Shown here: positions 15,041 to 20,883 of the stretch, in pieces | How positions within the stretch are numbered: position 1 is the stretch's first letter | Layout: every line of letters starts with the position of its first letter | NCBI GenBank assembly: GCA_046155725.1 | Contig: JBJXFT010000402.1 | Coordinates: 1-30,273 of the forward strand | DNA length: 30,273 nucleotides | DNA from: M3007 sp046155725 | GTDB taxonomy: Bacteria; Bacteroidota; Bacteroidia; Chitinophagales; Saprospiraceae | Reading direction: 5' to 3' | Notes under the pieces: model-generated | The model's database searches: none | What the model was told of the DNA's origin: nothing | Seen by the model: the letters and a program-made list of their open reading frames with translations, nothing else | Program-made: the position numbers and the translations under genes

Positions 15041-16534
15041 ATTCAAAATGGTGAATTCGGTTCTGCGGTTTTTTGTGCGGTTTTCAGGCGTGTCGTTTGG
15101 CGCGAGGGGCTTGGTGTCGCCGTAGCCGCGCGGCTTGAGCCGGCCTGTCGAAATGCCCCGGTCAGCGAGGTATTTCACCACAGAAGCGGCGCGGGCTGCA
15201 GAAAGCGTGAGGTTCGCCGCCGGGTCGCCCACGTTGTCCGTATGGCCAGCCACTTCGACATTGACCGCAGGAAAGGCGGTCAAGCCAGTCACCAGATTGT
15301 CCAGTTCGTATTTGCTGTTCGGGGTGAGCGTGGCCGAGCCAGTCTCGAAGGTGATGTATTGCAGCGTCAGCGTTTTGTCCGTGGCGGTGGTGGATTCCAC
15401 CGCTTTTTTCAGGCCCTCGCCAAATGCCTTGGCGCGTTCGCGCACTTCGATATCGAGCACTTTGTCTTTGTTCGGATCCTCTTCTTTCCCGCGCATTTCG
15501 GTCAGGTAAAACGATTTTTGCTGTTTGTACCAAGCGTCGTATTCTTCTTGCGACACAATCTTAAACACCCGGCGCATGGAGTAGTGGCCTTTGCCACAGA
15601 GTTCGGCGCAAGCCAATTCGTAGTCGAACTTCTCCCAACGTTTTGGCCCATTTGGTTCGGCAGGGTCAAACGGTTCGTGGTATTCAGGGTATTTTCGAAG
15701 TTGCTCGCGGTATTGCGCAGTAGTGGTTGTGGGAGTGAACACAAAGTAAGTCGGCAGGCCGGGTATCGCGTCCATTTTCACGCGGAAGTGTGGTAGGTCG
15801 AAGTTGTGCAGCACATCTTTGGCGAGGATGCGGACGCGGACTTTTTTGCCCACGGGGAGGTAAAGCACTTCGCCGGGAATCACGTCGTCCCAAGTTTTGG
15901 GGTCGGTGAAATCAATGCCGAGCGTGTTGGCGCCCGTGGTTTTTTTGTAGTCGCGGGTGCCGATTTTTCCGTCGGGGCCGGGGTAGCGGATAGTCCAGCC
16001 GAACTGCTGGCCAGTGGCTTCTATTTCCATGTAATCTTCGCCTTCTTTCACGTCGGCCATCACGGTGTTCCAAGCATTGAGGCCACGCACTACCAGCACG
16101 GTCATCACCACGGCGGGGATGGCGGTCCACCAGATTTCGAGTCGGTTGTCGTGCGGGATGAACTTCGCCTTGCGGCCTTCTTGATAGCGGTATTTGTAGG
16201 GAAACCAGAACAATGCGATGTGGCACAGCACGAACACGATGCCCGTGAGCACCAGCGTGACATCGAACAAATCGTCCAGAATACCACCATGCGCAGAAGC
16301 AGATACGTGCGGGCCGGAGCCGAGCATCACGTTTTTGTAGTCCCAAGCCGACCAGAACACGCCGACTAAAAACAGCACCACGAAGCCGATTGAAAACCAG
16401 CCGTTCCACTTGCTGTTGTCGCGCAGCACTTGTTGTTCGCCTTTGATGGCGTTGGTCAGTTCGTATACCTTCCCGATTTGCACCAGTACGATGGCAATCA
16501 GGACGAAGCAGAAGAGTATGATTAGCGTAGTCAT
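15038..16534 (-). CDS. coxB: Cytochrome c oxidase subunit II fused to an OmpA-like peptidoglycan-binding domain
   Basis: A 498-residue subunit that takes electrons from cytochrome c. Hydrophobic helices at about 2-20, 47-65, 90-112 and 135-151 precede the periplasmic CuA domain (about 165-330). CuA ligands are all visible: H243 (LHNF), C309, E311, C313, H317 and M320 in CAELCGKGHYSM. A charged linker (about 331-385) then leads to a complete OmpA/MotB-like domain (about 388-497): ITFETGSATLTPNS, VAGHTDNVGDPAANL with D433, LSAARA with R448 and the closing NRRTEFTI. D433 and R448 match the residues that hold diaminopimelate in that family. Usual Bacteroidota subunit II proteins, as I recall them, end soon after the CuA domain. 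The fusion is in one frame with no break. It would anchor the oxidase to the cell wall. Confidence 0.93.
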   Translation of the reverse strand: MTTLIILFCFVLIAIVLVQIGKVYELTNAIKGEQQVLRDNSKWNGWFSIGFVVLFLVGVFWSAWDYKNVMLGSGPHVSASAHGGILDDLFDVTLVLTGIVFVLCHIALFWFPYKYRYQEGRKAKFIPHDNRLEIWWTAIPAVVMTVLVVRGLNAWNTVMADVKEGEDYMEIEATGQQFGWTIRYPGPDGKIGTRDYKKTTGANTLGIDFTDPKTWDDVIPGEVLYLPVGKKVRVRILAKDVLHNFDLPHFRVKMDAIPGLPTYFVFTPTTTTAQYREQLRKYPEYHEPFDPAEPNGPKRWEKFDYELACAELCGKGHYSMRRVFKIVSQEEYDAWYKQQKSFYLTEMRGKEEDPNKDKVLDIEVRERAKAFGEGLKKAVESTTATDKTLTLQYITFETGSATLTPNSKYELDNLVTGLTAFPAVNVEVAGHTDNVGDPAANLTLSAARAASVVKYLADRGISTGRLKPRGYGDTKPLAPNDTPENRTKNRRTEFTILN

Positions 16535-16550
16535 TGCAATTTTATAGTTT

Positions 16551-16632
16551 AGATGGTTTAGAAGGGTCTGGGTGGTTTAGATGGGGTTTGATGGTTTAGT
16601 GTGCGTTTGTTCTAAACCCCTCTAAACCATCT
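16551..16632. repeat. AGATGGTTTAGA inverted repeat in the actF/coxB spacer
   Basis: AGATGGTTTAGA (16551-16562) faces TCTAAACCATCT (16621-16632), a perfect 12-bp inverted repeat. Further copies of GGTTTAGATGG and TGATGGTTTAG lie between. The word is related to those flanking the broken four-helix-bundle gene at 19711-20253. Confidence 0.8.
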
Positions 16633-16641
16633 CTAGCCTAT

Positions 16642-18327
16642 TTAGTGGTGTCCACCGCCTTCGCCTTCAATGAGCGCACCTGTGTCGTGGTGCAGGCTTT
16701 CTTCCAAAAACGGGTCTCTGAGCGGAACGAGCGAGACTTTTGAAAGTTGGTTGAAAAAGAAGAACAAGAACAGCGAGAGGAAGCCTATCAAAGTGCCGAT
16801 CTCTTCCAAGCCAGGAATGGTAAAGCCCAATTTGAATTCTTTGGGCGCGCCGTGGTGGCCGCCGCCATGTTCGTCATGATTGGCCCCGCCACCATGCTCG
16901 CCAGTCGTCGTGGCCGCTCCGGTAGTTGGTTTGCCAGCTGTAGTTTCAACGGAGGCGGGGTGCTCGCCCTCATGTTTTTCCCCGTCGGGGTGTTCGGTGC
17001 CGCCGGGAGGTTCTTCGGTGTGGGCAGCGCCTTCGTGGGTGGTGTCACCGTGCTGTTCGCCGTCGGCGTGTGTGTGACCGTCTGCGGCGTGTTCTTCGGT
17101 GGGCTTTGTGGTGTCGTGGTTTTCAGCCGTGTGTTCACCCGCCGTAGTTTCAACAGAGGCGGGTGCTGCGTCGTGGTTTTCTCCAGAAGTAGTCGGCGCA
17201 ACGCTGCCGTGGCTTTCGCCGCCGTGCTTGCCTTCGGCCAATTCTTTTGCCTCGAATGCCCCAATGCGCGCGCCCGGCTTGATCATGTAGAAATAATCCC
17301 ACCAGTGGCCAAAGAACACGAGGAGCGCCACAAAGAACATGGTGCCGAACTTCCGCTTGGTGTCGTTGCGCATCAGGATGAGGAACGGCGTGACGAAGTT
17401 GAGGAGCAAATTGCCCCAGAACAGCACCGGGTAGTGCGTCATACGCTCGTTGAAATAAATGGTCTCCTCCCCGTTGTTGGCATACCAGATGAGCATGAAC
17501 TGGTCGAACCAGAGATAAGTCCAGAAAACCGAGATGCCAAAGAGGAATTTGCCAACGTCATGAAGGTGGTTCTGCGTGACGTATTCGAGGTATCCTTTTG
17601 ATTTCAAATAGATGATGAGCATCACCGTCAGCGCAAGCGAGCCGAGCCACATCGAGATCATCGAGTACCAGGCAAACATGGTGCTGTACCAGTGCGGGTC
17701 AACTGACATGACCGATTGCCACAGGAAAACCGTGCTGAGGAAGCCGCCGAGCGGGAGGAACGATGCCGCCCACTTGCGCTGCTTGCGGTAGTATTTGAAC
17801 TCGCTGGTTTCCATCGTGTCTTGGTCTACCGATGCTTGGCGGAGCTTGACACACCAGAAGTACCAGATAGCCAAGAAACCGAGCGTCCCTATGGTAAACC
17901 AGACGGGGTTCAAGAATCCTTTTTTGCCGGCGATGATGCGGTCGTAGTGGGGCGCATCGGGGTCGGTGAGGTTCAGGTGCGGGTCGTTCCAGAAGTAGAG
18001 GTGGTGGAAGTGGCCCCACACGCCCAATGCGATCACGCCCATGAGGATCAGGCCGACCCACATGAACATGCTCATGGATTCCCAAACGCGCCGGATGACG
18101 GAGTTCCAGCCGGCGAACGCGGTGATTTGCGCCGCGAGGAAGAACATGGACGTGAACGCAATGCCCGTGAAAAACACGGAGTTGTGCAGCCAGTTGCTCC
18201 AGAATCGCGTGTGGTACTCGTCGTCGTTGAAGAACGTGAGACCAAGGCACACCGCGCCCAAAACCATCCCGCCGATGAGCAGCGTTTTGGTTTTGCTTTC
18301 AAATACAAATTGTGTATTCAGGTTCAT
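16642..18327 (-). CDS. actF: Alternative complex III membrane subunit ActF with a His-rich insert
   Basis: A 561-residue integral membrane subunit of the menaquinol:cytochrome c oxidoreductase. About ten helices are visible, starting TLLIGGMVLGAVCLGLTFF (about 15-33), and the conserved-looking QSVMSVDPHWYSTMFAWY (about 204-221) is typical of ActF. It is thought to form a half-channel bundle related to ActC but without a quinol site. Between the helix ending HWWDYFYMIKPG (residue 352) and the last helix (about 509-526), residues 367-495 form a low-complexity His/Gly/Glu/Thr-rich stretch, including two copies of PASVETTAG. Typical ActF is roughly 100 residues shorter, and this insert accounts for most of the extra length. 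Its location in the row suggests it touches CoxB, encoded next, 107 bp downstream. Confidence 0.9.
   Translation of the reverse strand: MNLNTQFVFESKTKTLLIGGMVLGAVCLGLTFFNDDEYHTRFWSNWLHNSVFFTGIAFTSMFFLAAQITAFAGWNSVIRRVWESMSMFMWVGLILMGVIALGVWGHFHHLYFWNDPHLNLTDPDAPHYDRIIAGKKGFLNPVWFTIGTLGFLAIWYFWCVKLRQASVDQDTMETSEFKYYRKQRKWAASFLPLGGFLSTVFLWQSVMSVDPHWYSTMFAWYSMISMWLGSLALTVMLIIYLKSKGYLEYVTQNHLHDVGKFLFGISVFWTYLWFDQFMLIWYANNGEETIYFNERMTHYPVLFWGNLLLNFVTPFLILMRNDTKRKFGTMFFVALLVFFGHWWDYFYMIKPGARIGAFEAKELAEGKHGGESHGSVAPTTSGENHDAAPASVETTAGEHTAENHDTTKPTEEHAADGHTHADGEQHGDTTHEGAAHTEEPPGGTEHPDGEKHEGEHPASVETTAGKPTTGAATTTGEHGGGANHDEHGGGHHGAPKEFKLGFTIPGLEEIGTLIGFLSLFLFFFFNQLSKVSLVPLRDPFLEESLHHDTGALIEGEGGGHH
16843..17229 (-). 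other. His/Gly/Thr-rich low-complexity segment within ActF
   Basis: Codes for residues 367-495 of ActF: over 20 His among about 130 residues in HGGESHG, GHTHADGEQHG, THEGAAHTEE and DEHGGGHHG groups, mixed with acidic and Thr/Ala runs and a repeated PASVETTAG. No fold is expected. It could bind transition metals or act as a flexible tether. Confidence 0.8.
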
Positions 18328-18375
18328 ATCGCAAGGTCGGGCAGAGCCGAATTATGTTCAAAGAAATTGGTTTGA

Positions 18376-18450
18376 TGGTTTGAAGGTTTCTGGTTTGAAG
18401 GTTTCTGGTTAGAAGGTTTCTGGTTTGAAGGTTTCTGGGTTGAGGGTTTG
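18376..18450. repeat. Five tandem copies of a 15-bp unit TGGTTTGAAGGTTTC
   Basis: Copies start at 18376, 18391, 18406, 18421 and 18436; the first, second and fourth are identical, the third has one change and the fifth is diverged. It lies between hicB and actF. The same unit occurs in reverse orientation at about 10858-10945. Confidence 0.9.
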
Positions 18451-18456
18451 AGATGG

Positions 18457-18672
18457 TTATGCGTACATCAGTTTCCCTTTAGGTTGGGGTATCGTTCTTC
18501 CCAAATCTTGGGCGGTTTCTATCCATTCTTGAATGACCAACTCCACATTGCTCAAGGCCTCTTGATACGTTTCACCATCGGCCATGCACCCCGGCAGTTC
18601 AGGCACCTCGGCGATGAAAGCATCGTCTGCCGCGCTCCAATAGATGATTATTTCAAACTTCCGTTCAATCAA
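18457..18672 (-). CDS. hicB: Orphan HicB-family antitoxin-like protein
   Basis: A 71-residue protein with the HicB fold signature: an N-terminal strand pattern (KFEIIIYWSAADDAFIAEVP), then ELPGCMADGETYQEALSN and a helix VELVIQEWIETAQDLG. HicB normally neutralises the HicA mRNA interferase encoded next to it; no HicA (a short protein with a GSHH-like motif) is visible on either side. The C-terminal DNA-binding domain found in longer HicB proteins is also absent. It lies in the actE/actF spacer together with a palindromic element (18706-18814), so it is probably an accessory insertion in the respiratory operon. Solitary HicB proteins of this size are common in Bacteroidota and their role is unclear. 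Confidence 0.8.
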   Translation of the reverse strand: MIERKFEIIIYWSAADDAFIAEVPELPGCMADGETYQEALSNVELVIQEWIETAQDLGRTIPQPKGKLMYA

Positions 18673-18705
18673 TTTTCAAGTGTTTAGCAGCCGCAGAGCG
18701 GCGAA

Positions 18706-18814
18706 ATATTTGTAGCCCCGAAGCCAGATGTATGTTTGGAGGTGCATCGCACCGTAATATTGTTGCGGTGCGATGCACCTCCAAACCTATTTTTCCACCC
18801 ATTGCTACAAATAT
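18706..18814. repeat. Nested inverted-repeat (REP/MITE-like) element
   Basis: An outer 11-bp inverted repeat, ATATTTGTAGC at 18706-18716 and GCTACAAATAT at 18804-18814, surrounds an inner perfect 21-bp stem (18734-18754 with 18766-18786, GTTTGGAGGTGCATCGCACC-type) with an 11-base loop. Short GC hairpins lie on either side (CCGCAGAGCGG near 18691, GGGGCTCTGCCCC at 18818-18830). No T-run follows, so it is not a standard terminator. The nested structure and the absence of coding content suggest a repeated extragenic or miniature mobile element. Confidence 0.75.
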
Positions 18815-18852
18815 CAAGGGGCTCTGCCCCAATGCAAGCAGCTATGTCAAAT

Positions 18853-19695
18853 CTATTTCCCCGCCGGGGCAGCCACAACAGCAGCCGGGGCCACAATCGG
18901 AATCCTTGCCGGCCCAGTAGCCTCCCCTTTTGCTGGCTTTTCGATGTTGCTGAGCGTATTGGCTTTTTCGCTGTATTCGAGGTTTTTGCTCTTGGCTTGC
19001 AGCGAGCGGATGTAGTGAATCACCTGCCAACGCTCTTCGTAAGAGAGTTTGTCGTCGTAGGCGCCCATCACTTTGAAGCCGTGCATCATGGCGAAGTAAA
19101 AGCGACCGTTGCCCGCTGAGATATATTCAGCGTCGAGAAAGTTTTTGGGCACACCGGGGTATTTGGCATCAGGCACCGTCACGAGCACGCCTTGCCCGTC
19201 GCCTTTTGCGCCGTGGCACACGCCGCAATAAATGTCGTACACCGGCTTCACCCTGTCAAGCCCTGCTTTGGTGATGGGGAAAGGATTTGCCACCATTTCC
19301 TTTTCGCAGCGCAGGCGGTCTTCTTCCGTGTTGGCGTAGGTGAAGGGTGCTGCGCCGTTCACTTGGGCAGCGATGGCGTTCGGGGCGTTTTTGCCGCGTA
19401 TCACATCTATGGCCGAAGCGTCGCCATAGTACACCGCCGTGTAGCCGCGCGGCACGGTGCCGTTGACTATGCCACGGGGCTGCGAGAGTTGGGCTTTGCT
19501 AAAAGTTTGTCCGTCCTCCGCGTCGTCCCAATGGTTCCAGCTGTAGGCACTGTATTGGTTGGCCTCATAGCTCACTGGGTGGTACATATCGGGCATATAC
19601 TCGTGGCCTGTTTTGTTTTTGCCCGCAGGGGAGCAGACCGAGAACAGCCATGCAAAAAGTGCCACACCGAGAATCGCGCCAATTGCGTATTTCAT
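18853..19695 (-). CDS. actE: Alternative complex III monoheme cytochrome c subunit ActE
   Basis: A 280-residue periplasmic cytochrome. The N-terminus (MKYAIGAILGVALFAWLFSVC) is a lipoprotein-like signal with C21 as the probable lipidated residue. The heme c site is C157-G-V-C160-H161 (YCGVCHGAKGDGQG); a likely axial Met is M210 in FKVMGAYDDKL. The pattern YMPDMYHPVSYEA and PRGY near the N-terminus is typical of ActE, which docks on ActA/B. It passes electrons from ActA hemes towards the oxidase. The C-terminal 30 residues are an Ala/Pro-rich tail (ATGPARIPIVAPAAVVAAPA). It is separated from actD by the broken four-helix-bundle gene. Confidence 0.93.
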   Translation of the reverse strand: MKYAIGAILGVALFAWLFSVCSPAGKNKTGHEYMPDMYHPVSYEANQYSAYSWNHWDDAEDGQTFSKAQLSQPRGIVNGTVPRGYTAVYYGDASAIDVIRGKNAPNAIAAQVNGAAPFTYANTEEDRLRCEKEMVANPFPITKAGLDRVKPVYDIYCGVCHGAKGDGQGVLVTVPDAKYPGVPKNFLDAEYISAGNGRFYFAMMHGFKVMGAYDDKLSYEERWQVIHYIRSLQAKSKNLEYSEKANTLSNIEKPAKGEATGPARIPIVAPAAVVAAPAGK

Positions 19696-19710
19696 AATTC
19701 TGTTTATGAT

Positions 19711-19744
19711 TTAGAATGGTTTGATGGTTTAGAATGGTTTAGAG
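19711..19744. repeat. Left arm TTTAGAATGGTTTAG flanking the broken four-helix-bundle gene
   Basis: Iterated TTAGAATGGTTTGATGGTTTAGAATGG. The 15 bases at 19728-19742 are the exact reverse complement of 20189-20203 and 20216-20230 on the far side of the pseudogene, so the two arms enclose about 450 bp. Confidence 0.85.
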
Positions 19745-19785
19745 CCGATTAAGAGGGGTTTGGATGGTTAGGAAGGTTAGTGAGG

Positions 19786-20160
19786 TCAGTGAGATGGTGG
19801 CTGGGTTTGATTTGGGTTCAATTTGTTGATTCCCCAAGTAATTTTTTCCAATTCATTTCTGAGAAACGCATAGTCCTCATCGGGCAACATTCCTAAGTCG
19901 TTGGTAAGTATCAGCAGATTGACAACTTCCAGCGCGCTGGAATATGCAATTTGGTAGAAGTGCGCTTGCTGGGGTTGAGTCGTTCGCCCACTGCCCTCTG
20001 CCAAGTTGCAACAAATTGAAATGCCCGCCCGACGGATTTGGCTCGTTACACCGAACATTTCCTCTTTAGGAAATCCCTTTGTTCTCAGATAAATTTGTTT
20101 GATGGCTTGCCGAGTTGTTTGTCAAACAGCCATTTTTTCAAAAGCATAGACATGGTTCAT
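19786..20160 (-). pseudogene. Four-helix-bundle (S23/IVP family) protein broken by one in-frame TGA
   Basis: From ATG 20160 the frame reads MNHVYAFEKMAV, then TGA at 20122-20124, then QTTRQAIKQIYLRTKGFPKE and on through SQIRRAGISICCNLAEGSGR to the stop at 19786. Members of this small family start with FEKL-x-VWQ; the stop is exactly at the Trp of VWQ, so TGG to TGA by one base explains it. Without the stop the protein would be 124 residues, the normal size. An internal start at 20058 would give a 90-residue piece lacking the first helix. Function of the family is unknown; it was first noted in 23S rRNA intervening sequences. Flanked by inverted spacer repeats at 19711-19744 and 20189-20253. 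TGG is used for Trp throughout neighbouring genes, so recoding is unlikely. Confidence 0.8.
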
Positions 20161-20188
20161 GTTGTAAGATATTTAGAGAGTGAAAATG

Positions 20189-20253
20189 CTAAACCATTCT
20201 AAACCCCTCGCCATTCTAAACCATTCTAAACCCCTCTAAACCATCTAAACCCC
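20189..20253. repeat. Right arm CTAAACCATTCTAAA repeats between actD and the pseudogene
   Basis: CTAAACCATTCTAAACCCC occurs at 20189-20207 and again from 20216, followed by TCTAAACCATCTAAACCCC. They are inverted relative to the copies at 19711-19744. They run up to the actD stop codon. Confidence 0.85.
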
Positions 20254-20775
20254 TTTTAAATGCACCTCTTCCGCCTGGGTATTTTGGAAAAAACCTCTCA
20301 GGTTGTCCACCGCGCCGTCGGATGCGCTGGTCACATCGAACGCGAGGCAAAACTTATCGTCCGTAGTGCGGTGGTCGAGCATCTTGGCTTTCACGCCCGG
20401 CCACATCCCGCAGATGGTGTAGAACGTAATGGTCATGCCCCAGGCCGCGAACAGCACCGTCATCTCGAAGGTGATGGGGATGAACGCCGGGACTGACCAG
20501 TAGGGCTTGCCGCCATACATCGTGGGCCAGTCGCTCACGAAAATCCAAGTCATGGCAAGGAAGCCAAACAGTGCGCCCGTGGCGCCGTAGATAAAGCCGA
20601 GATAGTGCAAACGGCTTTCTTTCAGGCCCAGCAGCGGATCGAGGCCGTGCACCGCGAATGGCGAGAACACGTCCATGATGTCCAAGTGCGCCGCGTTGGC
20701 AGCTCTTACTGCGCCTTTCAGGTCTTCTTCGTCGCTGTAAATCCCGTATAGGACTTGTGTATTTTCAGCAGCCAT
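20245..20775 (-). CDS. actD: Alternative complex III subunit ActD
   Basis: A 176-residue membrane subunit (DUF3341 family). The ATG at 20773-20775 (MAAENTQVLYGIYSDEEDLK) is chosen because the 20 codons before it translate spacer repeats. An N-terminal ferredoxin-like cytosolic domain (YGIYSDEEDLKGAVRAANAA, then DVFSPFAVHGLDPLLGLK) precedes two helices (about 60-80 and 101-122), with PYWSVPAFIPITFEMTVL between, and a short C-terminal cytosolic segment. FSPFxVHGLD is a strong family signature. ActD is structural, bracing ActC and ActF; it has no cofactor. Stop lies within the repeat at 20189-20253. Confidence 0.93.
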   Translation of the reverse strand: MAAENTQVLYGIYSDEEDLKGAVRAANAAHLDIMDVFSPFAVHGLDPLLGLKESRLHYLGFIYGATGALFGFLAMTWIFVSDWPTMYGGKPYWSVPAFIPITFEMTVLFAAWGMTITFYTICGMWPGVKAKMLDHRTTDDKFCLAFDVTSASDGAVDNLRGFFQNTQAEEVHLKGV

Positions 20776-20817
20776 TTGTACTGATTGTTGATTGTAGATT
20801 CTTGATTGTTTATTGAC

Positions 20818-20880
20818 GGGGTGACTTGAAGTCACCCCATTTGTTTATTGACGGGGTGACTTGAAGTCACCCCGTCAATA
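20818..20880. repeat. Two identical hairpins just downstream of actC
   Basis: GGGGTGACTT-G-AAGTCACCCC occurs at 20818-20838 and 20853-20873. The second copy extends to a perfect 17-bp palindrome (20846-20862 with 20864-20880) that starts three bases after the actC stop codon at 20884. No T-run follows, so mRNA stabilisation or processing between actC and actD is more likely than termination. Confidence 0.85.
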
Positions 20881-20883
20881 TTA

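Noticed and set aside
16747..17601. Plus-strand frames of 284 codons and less opposite actF
   Set aside because: These are antisense translations of the His-rich low-complexity segment and adjoining helices of ActF.
18684..18896. 70-codon minus-strand frame across the palindromic element
   Set aside because: It is mostly translation of the inverted repeat (TSKH, GGASHRN repeated) and overlaps the actE 3' end; no coding signal.
20122..20124. Use of TGA as Trp (alternative code)
   Set aside because: All oxidase and ACIII genes in the window use TGG for Trp and end normally, including with TGA (for example actC), so the lone TGA is better read as a nonsense change.
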